DNA of 10,584 nt from NCBI GenBank assembly GCA_030040815.1, contig JASHSZ010000686.1, positions 1 through 10,584 of the forward strand, read 5' to 3'. The notes beneath the pieces are model-generated. The model worked only from the letters and a program-made list of their open reading frames with translations, was not told where the DNA came from and did not search any database. A program made the translations under genes and the position numbers. Of the stretch, positions 1 through 6,769 are shown piece by piece (within the stretch, counting starts at the first letter, position 1; each line of letters starts with the position of its first letter). This stretch comes from Streptosporangiaceae bacterium. GTDB lineage: Bacteria; Actinomycetota; Actinomycetes; Streptosporangiales; Streptosporangiaceae.

Positions 1-852
1 GGCTGGACCCAGCCGATCGTCATAGGCAGACACGCGCACGGCGACCAGTACCGGGCGACCGATTTCGTGGTGCCCGAGCCGGGCACGGTGCACATCACGT
101 TCACCCCGGATCAGGGCGGGCGCAGGGACTATGAGGTGGCCACGTTCGCTGGCAGCGGCGTTGCGATGGCCATGTACAACTTCGACGACTCGATCCGCGA
201 CTTCGCGCGGGCCAGTATGCGCTACGCCTTGAACCGCGGCTACCCGCTGTACCTGTCCACCAAGAACACGATCCTCAAGGCCTACGACGGCCGGTTCAAG
301 GACATCTTCGCCGAGGTCTACGAGAGCGAGTTCAAGGCCGAGTTCGAAGCAGACGGGACCTTCTACCAGCACCGGCTGATCGACGACATGGTGGCGCAGG
401 TGATCAAGGGCAACGGCGGCATCGTCTGGGCCTGCAAGAACTACGACGGTGACGTCGAGTCCGACATCGTGGCGCAGGGCTACGGCTCGCTCGGTCTCAT
501 GACGAGCGTGCTGATGACCCCGGATGGCCGGACGGTGGAGGCCGAGGCGGCACACGGCACCGTTACCCGGCACTACCGGCAGCACCAGCAGGGCAAGCCC
601 ACCTCCACCAACCCGATCGCGTCGATCTTCGCGTGGACCCGCGGCCTCGCGCACCGCGGCAAGCTCGATGGCACGCCCGAGGTAACCGCGTTTGCCGACA
701 TGCTGGAGCGGGTCTGCGTCGAAACGGTGGAGAGCGGGAAGATGACCAAGGACCTGGCCGTCCTCGTCGGCGTTGCGACCCCGTGGCTGACGACCGAGGA
801 CTTCCTGGCGGCACTGGATGAGAACCTGTGCGCCGCCATGGCCGCGTCCTGA
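1..852 (+). CDS. icd: NADP-dependent isocitrate dehydrogenase, C-terminal part (5' end outside window)
   Basis: Converts isocitrate plus NADP+ to 2-oxoglutarate, CO2 and NADPH in the TCA cycle, in the cytoplasm. The frame is open from base 1 and ends at TGA 850-852, giving 283 residues. The family is about 400 aa, so roughly the first 120 residues lie to the left of the window. Visible hallmarks of the dimeric, eukaryote-like (type II) NADP-IDH are [15 protein letters not shown] at window residues 8-22, [10 protein letters not shown], the metal-binding aspartates in [17 protein letters not shown], and the NADP-binding block [11 protein letters not shown] followed by [11 protein letters not shown]. 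No disruption is seen. An mdh gene follows 52 nt downstream on the same strand, suggesting co-expression of two TCA enzymes. The family assignment is very secure; operon membership is inferred from spacing and strand. Confidence 0.97.
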   Translation, partial: GWTQPIVIGRHAHGDQYRATDFVVPEPGTVHITFTPDQGGRRDYEVATFAGSGVAMAMYNFDDSIRDFARASMRYALNRGYPLYLSTKNTILKAYDGRFKDIFAEVYESEFKAEFEADGTFYQHRLIDDMVAQVIKGNGGIVWACKNYDGDVESDIVAQGYGSLGLMTSVLMTPDGRTVEAEAAHGTVTRHYRQHQQGKPTSTNPIASIFAWTRGLAHRGKLDGTPEVTAFADMLERVCVETVESGKMTKDLAVLVGVATPWLTTEDFLAALDENLCAAMAAS

Positions 853-904
853 CGTCAGCGCAGTTCATGACCGCGCAACCTGCAGCCCGAGGGAGAAGAC
901 GGGA

Positions 905-1861
905 ATGGCTCGAACCGGAAAGGTAACGGTCGTCGGTGCCGGGTTCTATGGCTCGACGACTGCCCAGCGGCTGGCCGAGTACGACATCTTCGGCGAGGTG
1001 GTGCTCACTGACATCATCGACGGCAGGCCGGAAGGCATCGCCCTCGACATCAGCCAGTCACGGCCGATCGAGGGCTTCGAGACGAAGGTCACCGGCCAGA
1101 CAACCGGGGCGGCCGGGGAGGGTTACGAGGCCATCGCGGGCTCTTCGATCGTGGTGATCACCGCGGGCCTGCCGCGCAAGCCCGGCATGAGCCGGATGGA
1201 CCTGATCGGCACCAACGCCAAGATCGTCCGGAGCGTGACCGAGCAGGTCGTCAAGCACGCTCCGGATGCGGTGCTCATTGTGGTGTCGAATCCGCTCGAC
1301 GAGATGACCGCGCTGGCCGCGAGGGTGTCCGGCTTCCCGGCACACCGGGTGATGGGTCAGGCGGGCATGCTCGACACGGCCAGGTTCAGCTACTTCGTGG
1401 CCGAGCGGCTGGGTCTCCCCGTGAGCTCGGTCACGACGCTGACCCTCGGCTCGCACGGCGACACCATGGTGCCTGTCCCGTCGGCGTGCTCGGTCGACGG
1501 CCGGCCGCTGGCCGACCTGCTGTCGCACGAGGAGATCGACAAACTGGTCGAGCGGACCCGGAACGGCGGCGGCGAGATCGTGGCGCTGCTGAAGACCGGA
1601 TCGGCGTATTACGCACCGTCCGCGGCTGCGGCGCGGATGGCGAGGGCGGTGGCCGAGGATTCCGAGACGGTCATGCCGGTCTGCACCTGGGTGGATGGTG
1701 AGTACGGCATCTCCGGCGTGTACCTGGGCGTCGAAGCCGAGATAGGCGCGTTCGGAGTGGGGCGGATCATCGAGCGCGACCTCACCAGCCACGAGCTGGA
1801 CGCGCTGCACCAGGCGGCCGAGGCGGTCCGGATCAAGCAGGCGGACGTCGCCAGTCTGTAG
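905..1861 (+). CDS. mdh: Malate dehydrogenase (LDH-like type)
   Basis: Interconverts malate and oxaloacetate with NAD(H), a TCA step in the cytoplasm; 318 aa, normal for the LDH-like MDH family. The ATG at 905 is chosen because GAGGGAGAAG lies just upstream and because the Rossmann start (KVTVVGAGFYG, glycine motif 11-16) then begins at the usual distance. The frame is open further upstream, to 818, but that would overlap icd and add unrelated sequence. D36 at the end of the second strand fits NAD preference. R91 in the loop AGLPRKPGMSR aligns with Gln102 of lactate dehydrogenases; arginine there specifies malate/oxaloacetate. R97, N129, D157, R160 and the catalytic H184 (GSHGDTMVP) are present. 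The gene follows icd and converges tail-to-tail with the M20 gene, 8 nt apart. Confidence 0.95.
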   Translation: MARTGKVTVVGAGFYGSTTAQRLAEYDIFGEVVLTDIIDGRPEGIALDISQSRPIEGFETKVTGQTTGAAGEGYEAIAGSSIVVITAGLPRKPGMSRMDLIGTNAKIVRSVTEQVVKHAPDAVLIVVSNPLDEMTALAARVSGFPAHRVMGQAGMLDTARFSYFVAERLGLPVSSVTTLTLGSHGDTMVPVPSACSVDGRPLADLLSHEEIDKLVERTRNGGGEIVALLKTGSAYYAPSAAAARMARAVAEDSETVMPVCTWVDGEYGISGVYLGVEAEIGAFGVGRIIERDLTSHELDALHQAAEAVRIKQADVASL

Positions 1862-1869
1862 CCTCGCGG

Positions 1870-3087
1870 TCAGTCGCTCCGAGGCACCTCGCAGGCGAGC
1901 CTGCGCAGCGCGAGCGCGGCGTAAAGCGCTGCCCCGTCCGGCAGCGCGCCGTCGTCGAACACGGCGTGGGCCGAGTGGTTGAAGGGCGCGGTGAGCGGGT
2001 CGGCGCTCGCCGGCACGGCGCCGAGCATCAGATAGGCGCCGGGCACCTCGTTCAGCACGTACGAGAAGTCCTCCGCGCCGGGGATCGGGTTGGGAGCGAT
2101 CACGAACCGGCCTGGCCCGAGCGCGTCCGCAACGGTCTGCTCGGCGAACGCCACCTCGTCGCTGGCGTTGACCGTCACGGGGTAGCCGTCCTCGTATTCT
2201 GCGGTCACGGTCAGCCCGTGGGCGGTCGCGATGTCGCGGGCCAGCCTCGGCGCAGCCTGCTGGATGGCGGCTCTCGCCGCGGGCGAGAACGACCGGATCG
2301 TAGCGTGCAGCTGCGCCTCGTCCGGGATGACATTGTCGGCCGTGCCAGCGTGGAACGAGCCGACGGTCAGCACGACCGGATCGAAGACGTCAAACTGCCT
2401 GGTCACCATCGTCTGCAGGGCCAGCACGATCTCGCAGGCAACCGGCACCGGATCTGCGGCGTGATGCGGCTGGGAGCCGTGGCCGCCGCGGCCGTGCACC
2501 GTGATGTGCAGCGTGTCGGCCGCGGCTAGCATCGTGCCGGCCCGGCTGGCGACCAGGCCGAGCGGCAGCAGGCCGGACGCCACGTGCAGCGCGTAGGCGG
2601 CGACCGGCCGCTCCCCGGCCGCGCTGAGCACGCCCTGCTCGATCATGAGGCGTGCGCCGCCCGGGCCTTCCTCACCCGGCTGGAACATGAAAACGACGTT
2701 CCCGGCGAGCTCGTCCTGGCGGGCTGCCAGCAGCCGCGCCGCGCCGGTCAGCATCGCGGTGTGCAGGTCATGCCCGCAGGCGTGCATCGCGCCGGGCAGC
2801 CGTGCGGCGTAGCTGACCCCGGACTGCTCGCTGATCGGGAGCGCGTCCATGTCGGCGCGGAGCAAGACCGTGGGGCCCGGCCGCCCGCCGCGCAGCACGG
2901 CGGTCACTGAGCCGAGGCCGTCGCCGACGGTGACGTCGACCGGCAGCCCGCCGAGCGCGTCCAGCACCTTGCGCTGAGTCCGGGGCAGGTCCAGCCCGAT
3001 CTCCGGCTCGGCGTGGATCGACCGGCGCAGGTCGGTCAGCTCGGCGGCGATCGCCGCCGCCTCGTCGCGTAGGCCGGCCACGGCCAC
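1870..3087 (-). CDS. M20-family metallo-amidohydrolase/peptidase (N-acyl amino acid or peptide amidohydrolase)
   Basis: Predicted cytoplasmic, two-metal hydrolase of the M20D group, which cleaves N-acyl amino acids, IAA-amino acid-type conjugates or small peptides; the substrate cannot be read from sequence. It is 405 aa, typical of the family. GTG 3087 is chosen because GGAGGAAGG lies directly before it with good spacing, although the frame stays open to 3186. Motifs from that start: ADMDALP 78-84, the metal site MHACGHDLH 101-109, QPGEEGPGGA 136-145 with the catalytic Glu pair, the dimerisation-domain lid GRGGHGSQPH 199-208, GAEDFS 337-342, and a late FNHSAH 369-374. All expected metal ligands appear present. 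There is no signal peptide. It is transcribed away from the CorC-like gene and shares a 306-nt regulatory region with it. Family assignment is strong; hippurate hydrolase or aminoacylase are equally possible names. Confidence 0.9.
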   Translation of the reverse strand: MAVAGLRDEAAAIAAELTDLRRSIHAEPEIGLDLPRTQRKVLDALGGLPVDVTVGDGLGSVTAVLRGGRPGPTVLLRADMDALPISEQSGVSYAARLPGAMHACGHDLHTAMLTGAARLLAARQDELAGNVVFMFQPGEEGPGGARLMIEQGVLSAAGERPVAAYALHVASGLLPLGLVASRAGTMLAAADTLHITVHGRGGHGSQPHHAADPVPVACEIVLALQTMVTRQFDVFDPVVLTVGSFHAGTADNVIPDEAQLHATIRSFSPAARAAIQQAAPRLARDIATAHGLTVTAEYEDGYPVTVNASDEVAFAEQTVADALGPGRFVIAPNPIPGAEDFSYVLNEVPGAYLMLGAVPASADPLTAPFNHSAHAVFDDGALPDGAALYAALALRRLACEVPRSD

Positions 3088-3090
3088 CGT

Positions 3091-3099
3091 CCTTCCTCC
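3091..3099 (-). promoter_or_regulatory. Ribosome binding site deciding the GTG start of the M20 gene
   Basis: Read on the minus strand this is GGAGGAAGG, with its GGAGG core 7 nt before GTG 3087. It is the best Shine-Dalgarno match in the upstream area. It argues against the longer open frame that begins at 3186, whose extra 33 residues are Arg/Pro-rich and unlike the family. Confidence 0.75.
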
Positions 3100-3165
3100 G
3101 CGGCGCGGCCGCCCCGGGCCTGGGTGCCCGAACGCAGGCCACCGCGCGGCACGAGCGGAGCAAAT

Positions 3166-3179
3166 CCCGTTATAACGGG
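3166..3179. promoter_or_regulatory. Palindrome with GTTATAAC core, candidate operator or promoter element
   Basis: CCCGTTATAACGGG is a perfect 14-bp palindrome in a GC-rich divergent intergenic region. TATAAC, readable on either strand, is a fair -10 match, but no good -35 was found. The same GTTATAAC core recurs at 10457-10464 upstream of the coxS-like gene. The palindrome is observed; the operator role is inferred. Confidence 0.35.
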
Positions 3180-3180
3180 C

Positions 3181-3195
3181 CGTCACGATGCTGAC
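3181..3195. repeat. Copy 1 of a 15-bp intergenic element with dyad symmetry
   Basis: CGTCACGATGCTGAC is identical to 5032-5046. It contains GTCA-N6-TGAC half-sites with the same spacer in both copies. It begins two bases after the GTTATAAC palindrome, about 94 nt upstream of the M20 start. It looks like a regulator binding site, but this is inference. Confidence 0.4.
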
Positions 3196-3244
3196 TGCCC
3201 GGTCCGGCTCGGTGGGTACAGCCCGACGCGGTGGGCAGACTGCA

Positions 3245-3250
3245 TAGACT
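3245..3250 (+). promoter_or_regulatory. Possible -10 element for the CorC-like gene
   Basis: TAGACT fits the actinobacterial TANNNT -10 pattern and equals the hexamer placed just before guaA. The upstream -35 match is poor (CCGACG at 3223-3228, 16-nt spacer). If used, transcription would begin near 3257 and give a leader of about 137 nt containing the hairpin at 3291-3306. Confidence 0.25.
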
Positions 3251-3290
3251 ATTGCAAACTACCGCGCGGCCATGATGCCGCCGGGGGCCG

Positions 3291-3306
3291 AGGGGGACAT
3301 CCCCCT
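3291..3306 (+). other. GC hairpin in the probable leader of the CorC-like gene
   Basis: AGGGGG and CCCCCT form a perfect 6-bp stem around an ACAT tetraloop. CC 3288-3289 can add pairs with GG 3307-3308 across one bulged base. There is no T-run after it, so a classic terminator is not supported. It lies about 90 nt upstream of the GTG start and could affect leader RNA folding. Confidence 0.4.
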
Positions 3307-3393
3307 GGGCTAGTACCGCGGCCAGCTGCCGGACACCGGGGGGCCTGCAGCGCACCGCGCCGCGCCGAGTTGACGAGGGTCGGGGATCCGGAC

Positions 3394-4689
3394 GTGAATG
3401 GCGTCGGCTGGGATATCCTCCTCGTCCTTGCCGTCATCCTGATCGGTGGCTTCTTCGCCGGTGCCGAAATGGCGCTGGTCTCGCTGCGCGAGGGTCAGGT
3501 CCGCTCGCTGAACCGCCGCGGCCGGCGCGGGCAGCGAGCGGCCAGGCTGGCGCAGGACCCGAACCGGTTCCTGTCCTCGGTCCAGATCGGCGTCACGCTA
3601 GCAACGCTGCTGTCTGGCGCGTTCGGTGCCGCTCTGCTGTCGGACCGACTCGGGAACGAGCTGAGCAAGTACATGCCGCGCGCCGTCGGCGACCCGCTGG
3701 CCCTGATCGCGGTAACCCTAGTCATCTCGTTCTTCACCCTGGTGTTCGGCGAGCTCGCGCCCAAGCGGATCGCGCTGCAGCGCGCCATGCGGGTGTCGCT
3801 CGTGGCCGCCCCCGTGGTGGACCGGCTGGCCATGCTGGCCAGGCCGCTGGTATGGCTGCTGTCGAAGTGCACGAACCTGGTCGTCAGCCTGGTCGGAGGC
3901 GACCCGGCCACGGCTCGCGGGGTCATGACCGACGAGGAGCTGCGTGACCTGGTGGCCGGCCACCAGGCGCTTAGCCCCGACGAGCGGCACATCGTCACCG
4001 AGGTATTCGACGCGGGCAAGCGACAGATCCGGGAGGTCCTCGTCCCGCGGACCGAGGTGGAGTTCCTGCCCGCGTCGATGCCGCTGAAGCAGGCTGCCGG
4101 GATCGCCGAGCAAGCCCGGTACTCCCGGTTTCCGGTGTATCAGGAGTCCTACGACGACGTCATCGGCTTCGTGCACGCCCGAGACCTGCTGGACAGCAGG
4201 GTCGGCGATTCGCGTCACGTCGGCGAGGTGTGCAGGCCGGTGAAGTTCCTGCCCATCAGCAAGATGGTGCTGTCCGCGCTCTCGGAGATGCGCAAGGACC
4301 GTGCGCACCTGGCGATCGTCGTCGACGAGTACGGCGGCACCGCCGGAATCGTGACGCTGGAAGACCTGGTCGAGGAGCTGATCGGCGACATCCAGGACGA
4401 GTACGACAGCGACGCCGGGCACGCCCGTCAGCTGCACAGCGGCGAGCTCGAAGTCGACGGGCTGCTCAACCTCGACGAGTTCGCCGAGCAGACCGGCGTG
4501 GAGCTGCCGGAGGGCCCCTACGAGACGGTGGCCGGCTACCTGCTCGCTGCCCTCGGCCACCTGCCGGAGAGCGGAGAGCATGCGGATCTGGCCGGGCGGC
4601 GGCTAACCGTGACCCAGCTGGACGGCCGCCGCATCTCCCGGGTGCTGGTCAGCCCCAAGCCAGCCGAGCCCCCGGCTCCGCCAGTCTGA
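3394..4689 (+). CDS. CNNM/CBS-pair/CorC-HlyC domain membrane protein (hemolysin C/CorC family transporter)
   Basis: Integral membrane protein of the CNNM (DUF21) family, whose members are linked to Mg2+/Co2+ transport or efflux; the old hemolysin name is not evidence of toxin activity. From GTG 3394 it is 431 aa, normal for the family. An N-terminal hydrophobic segment (about 7-27, with FFAGAEMALVSLR following) and further segments near 62-84, 101-121 and 134-160 make up the CNNM domain. A CBS pair follows (about 213-335), including RYSRFPVY and the signature DEYGGTAGIVTLEDLVEEL at 311-329. The CorC_HlyC domain (about 346-422) closes the protein, with a Pro-rich tail. GTG 3394 is preferred because the hydrophobic segment starts right after it and GGGGA sits 7 nt upstream. 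TTG 3370 is an alternative start. The transported ion cannot be read from sequence. Confidence 0.9.
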   Translation: MNGVGWDILLVLAVILIGGFFAGAEMALVSLREGQVRSLNRRGRRGQRAARLAQDPNRFLSSVQIGVTLATLLSGAFGAALLSDRLGNELSKYMPRAVGDPLALIAVTLVISFFTLVFGELAPKRIALQRAMRVSLVAAPVVDRLAMLARPLVWLLSKCTNLVVSLVGGDPATARGVMTDEELRDLVAGHQALSPDERHIVTEVFDAGKRQIREVLVPRTEVEFLPASMPLKQAAGIAEQARYSRFPVYQESYDDVIGFVHARDLLDSRVGDSRHVGEVCRPVKFLPISKMVLSALSEMRKDRAHLAIVVDEYGGTAGIVTLEDLVEELIGDIQDEYDSDAGHARQLHSGELEVDGLLNLDEFAEQTGVELPEGPYETVAGYLLAALGHLPESGEHADLAGRRLTVTQLDGRRISRVLVSPKPAEPPAPPV

Positions 4690-4729
4690 TTCTCACCTCC
4701 TGAGCATCGGCCGGCGTTCTGTCCAAGAG

Positions 4730-5017
4730 CTACAAGCGGCTTCCGCTGCCGAATAGCCTGCCCACACCGACCAGGATGCCCACGATGCCCAGGATCACGA
4801 GGATGACGCCCGAGCTGTGAACCGCCGCGTCGATTGCACAGTGGGCCTGTGTGGCGCTGCCGAATGCCTGACCCCATTGGCCGATGTTGCGGTTGCACAG
4901 CGCGCTAGCTGACGGTGCAGCAGAGGTCATGATGATCCCTGCGGTCATGGCAATGCCGCTGATGACTGTCAAGGCCATGCCCCACAGCTCGGCGCGATCC
5001 ATAACGTCGCGGCTCAC
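4730..5017 (-). CDS. Small two-transmembrane-segment protein, function unknown
   Basis: I do not recognise a family for this 95-aa protein. Two hydrophobic segments are visible, about residues 14-34 and 68-90. They flank a polar middle stretch with two cysteines (C41 and C60), which could form a disulfide if the loop is extracytoplasmic. The C-terminus is short and ends in basic/polar residues (GRLFGSGSRL). Translation is supported by GGAG on the minus strand 8 nt before GTG 5017; an internal ATG at 5002 is the alternative start. The gene converges on the CorC-like gene (40 nt between stops) and is divergent from guaA. It could be a membrane accessory or stress protein, but nothing in the sequence fixes a function. 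Confidence 0.65.
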   Translation of the reverse strand: MSRDVMDRAELWGMALTVISGIAMTAGIIMTSAAPSASALCNRNIGQWGQAFGSATQAHCAIDAAVHSSGVILVILGIVGILVGVGRLFGSGSRL

Positions 5018-5030
5018 TTCACGCTCTCCG

Positions 5031-5048
5031 GCGTCACGATGCTGACGC
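5031..5048. repeat. Copy 2 of the intergenic dyad element, fully symmetric
   Basis: GCGTCA-CGATGC-TGACGC has perfect 6-bp inverted arms around a 6-bp spacer. Its inner 15 bp (5032-5046) are identical to 3181-3195. It lies 14-31 nt upstream of the small membrane protein GTG start on the minus strand, beside that gene's ribosome binding site, and about 125 nt upstream of guaA. It is a candidate transcription-factor site. Confidence 0.45.
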
Positions 5049-5062
5049 CTCTCAGGGTTACC

Positions 5063-5079
5063 GTCCGCCTTAGGCGGAC
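5063..5079. repeat. Inverted repeat/hairpin in the region upstream of guaA
   Basis: GTCCGCCT-T-AGGCGGAC has perfect 8-bp arms around a single base. As RNA it forms a 7-bp stem with a TTA loop. TACC 5059-5062 can extend it by pairing with GGTA 5081-5084 across a bulged C5080. It could be a DNA operator or a leader stem. No T-run follows it on either strand. Confidence 0.45.
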
Positions 5080-5095
5080 CGGTATCCCCGAGACC

Positions 5096-5153
5096 GGGGG
5101 TTGCGTGATCGGCCGCCGGCGCGTCCTTGCCGGCCGTACTGGCAGCAACCCCC
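5096..5153 (+). other. Long-range stem enclosing an inner hairpin, upstream of guaA
   Basis: GGGGGTTGC (5096-5104) is exactly complementary to GCAACCCCC (5145-5153). Inside lies GCCGGC 5115-5120 / GCCGGC 5129-5134. The left arm can instead form CCCCG-AGAC-CGGGG at 5086-5099, so two exclusive folds exist. Whether this is transcribed is unclear, because the best guaA promoter lies downstream at 5160. Confidence 0.3.
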
Positions 5154-5159
5154 CGTGCC

Positions 5160-5165
5160 TAGACT
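5160..5165 (+). promoter_or_regulatory. -10 element of a probable leaderless guaA transcript
   Basis: TAGACT fits TANNNT and is followed by six bases and then ATG 5172, which places the expected start of transcription at the start codon. No usable Shine-Dalgarno is present; the nearest AGGA abuts the ATG. A convincing -35 is not seen. Confidence 0.45.
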
Positions 5166-5171
5166 TCAGGA

Positions 5172-6746
5172 ATGGTGCGCGGCGACCAGGGCAGCCTGGA
5201 GTCAGGCCCCGTGCTGGTGGTGGACTTCGGTGCTCAGTATGCGCAGCTGATCGCGCGCCGGGTCCGGGAGTGCCACGTCTACTCCCAGATCGTGCCCAGC
5301 ACCATGTCGGCCGAGGAGATGCTCGCGCTGCGTCCGTCGGCGCTCATCCTGTCCGGCGGGCCCGCCTCGGTCTACGCGCCCGGCGCGCCGCCCGCGCCGC
5401 CTGGCCTGCTAGCGACTGGCGTGCCGATCCTCGGCATCTGCTATGGCTTCCAGCTGATGGTCCGCGACCTTGGCGGGGAGGTCAGGCATACCGGAACGGG
5501 CGAATACGGGGCCACCGAGCTGCGCACGGCCGCGGCCACGGGTGTGCTCCTGGCCGGGCTGCCCGAGCAGCAGCGGGTCTGGATGTCGCACGGCGATACC
5601 TGCGCGCTCGCGCCGCCCGGGTTCGCGGTCACCGCGACGACGGCCGGCACACCGGTCGCCGCGGCCGAAGCGCCGGACCGGCGGCTGTACGGCATGCAGT
5701 TCCACCCAGAGGTGCTGCACACCGAGCACGGCATGGCGATGCTTCGCGCGTTCCTCGCGGCGGCGGGGTGCCTGCCGATCTGGACCATGCGCAACGTCAT
5801 CGAGGAGCAAACCGAGCGCATCGCCGCGCAGGTCGGCGACGGCTGGGCCATCTGCGGTCTGTCGGGCGGCGTCGACTCCGCGGTGGCTGCCGCCCTGGTG
5901 CAGCGAGCCGTCGGCTCGCGGCTCACGTGCGTGTTCGTCGACCACGGTCTGTTGCGGTCCGGCGAGGCCGAACAGGTGGAGAAGGACTTCGTCGCCGCGA
6001 CCGGCGTGGACCTGAAGGTCGTCGACGCGGCCGAGACGTTCCTCGCGGCGCTGGCCGGCGTCGCCGACCCGGAGGAGAAGCGCAAGATCATCGGCCGCGA
6101 GTTCATCCGTGCGTTCGAGCGGGCCGCGCGCGAGATAGCGGGCGAACGCACCAGCGCGCCGTTCCTGGTCCAGGGCACGCTCTACCCGGACGTGGTGGAA
6201 TCGGGCGGCGGGACGGGGACGGCCAGCATCAAGTCGCACCACAACGTCGGCGGTCTGCCCGCGGACCTCACGTTCGAGCTGGTCGAGCCCCTGCGCGAGC
6301 TGTTCAAGGACGAGGTGCGCGAGGTAGGTACCCAGCTGGGGCTGCCGGACGAGATCGTCTGGCGGCAGCCCTTCCCCGGACCCGGCCTGGCCATCAGGAT
6401 CGTCGGCGAGATCACCGCGGAGCGGCTCCGGATCGTCGCGGCGGCCGACGCGATCGTGCGGGCGGAGCTGTCGGCGGCCGGGCTGGACCGGCGGATCTGG
6501 CAGTGCCCGGTGGTGCTGCTGGCCGACGTGCGGTCGGTCGGCGTCCAGGGCGACGGCCGGAGTTATGGGTATCCGGTTGTACTCAGGCCGGTGACCAGCG
6601 AGGACGCCATGACGGCGGACTGGGCCAGGCTGCCCGACTCGGTGCTCGGCACGATCTCCACCCGGCTGACCAACGAGATTCCGCAGGTCAACCGCGTCGT
6701 GCTCGACATCACGAGCAAGCCGCCGGCGACCATTGAGTGGGAGTAG
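5172..6746 (+). CDS. guaA: GMP synthase (glutamine-hydrolysing)
   Basis: Last step of GMP synthesis: XMP + ATP + glutamine gives GMP, in the cytoplasm. It is 524 aa, the full family length, with both halves intact. The N-terminal class I glutamine amidotransferase starts at [20 protein letters not shown]. It carries the oxyanion-region SGGP (61-64), nucleophile C90 in GICYGFQ, and H178/E180 in QFHPEV. The ATP-pyrophosphatase domain has the P-loop SGGVDS (231-236) and FVDHGLLR. The C-terminal dimerisation domain contains KSHHNVGG (354-361), [13 protein letters not shown], and the terminal KPPATIEWE. The ATG at 5172 leaves a short tail of about 13 residues before the conserved start, as is common in actinobacteria. 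No Shine-Dalgarno is seen; a -10 hexamer six bases upstream suggests leaderless translation. It converges on the MDMPI-like gene (23 nt apart) with no clear terminator between them. Confidence 0.97.
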   Translation: MVRGDQGSLESGPVLVVDFGAQYAQLIARRVRECHVYSQIVPSTMSAEEMLALRPSALILSGGPASVYAPGAPPAPPGLLATGVPILGICYGFQLMVRDLGGEVRHTGTGEYGATELRTAAATGVLLAGLPEQQRVWMSHGDTCALAPPGFAVTATTAGTPVAAAEAPDRRLYGMQFHPEVLHTEHGMAMLRAFLAAAGCLPIWTMRNVIEEQTERIAAQVGDGWAICGLSGGVDSAVAAALVQRAVGSRLTCVFVDHGLLRSGEAEQVEKDFVAATGVDLKVVDAAETFLAALAGVADPEEKRKIIGREFIRAFERAAREIAGERTSAPFLVQGTLYPDVVESGGGTGTASIKSHHNVGGLPADLTFELVEPLRELFKDEVREVGTQLGLPDEIVWRQPFPGPGLAIRIVGEITAERLRIVAAADAIVRAELSAAGLDRRIWQCPVVLLADVRSVGVQGDGRSYGYPVVLRPVTSEDAMTADWARLPDSVLGTISTRLTNEIPQVNRVVLDITSKPPATIEWE

Positions 6747-6769
6747 CCCGACTATCTCGCCCCGCCCGG

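Larger units (their letters stand above)
3088..3393. other. Divergent intergenic region between the M20 and CorC-like genes
   Basis: No gene is supported in this 306-nt stretch. An open frame runs through it in phase with the CorC-like gene from 3124, but its residues are compositionally atypical and the conserved CNNM domain starts only after 3394. The stretch contains the M20 ribosome binding site, a 14-bp palindrome at 3166-3179, one copy of a 15-bp element found again upstream of guaA (3181-3195), a TAGACT -10-like hexamer at 3245-3250, and a strong hairpin at 3291-3306. It is expected to hold the promoters of both flanking genes. Confidence 0.6.

Noticed and set aside
1861..1885. GCCTCG/CGAGGC inverted repeat between mdh and the M20 gene, considered as a bidirectional terminator
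   Set aside because: Only 6 bp with a 13-nt loop, overlapping the stop codon of the M20 gene and with no T-run on either side; too weak to call.
3124..3393. N-terminal extension of the CorC-like frame, open from 3124
   Set aside because: Overlap of a stop-free frame in GC-rich DNA. Its residues are Pro/Arg/Gly-rich and unlike the family, whose membrane domain begins right after GTG 3394.
4666..4678. GAGCC-CCC-GGCTC hairpin at the end of the CorC-like gene
   Set aside because: It lies inside the coding Pro-rich tail, with a 5-bp stem and no T-run; ordinary for GC-rich coding sequence.
5039..6736. 565-aa open frame overlapping guaA on the same strand
   Set aside because: It is the shifted-frame shadow of guaA, extremely rich in Arg, Gly and Ala and without recognisable domains, while the guaA frame carries all GMP synthase motifs.
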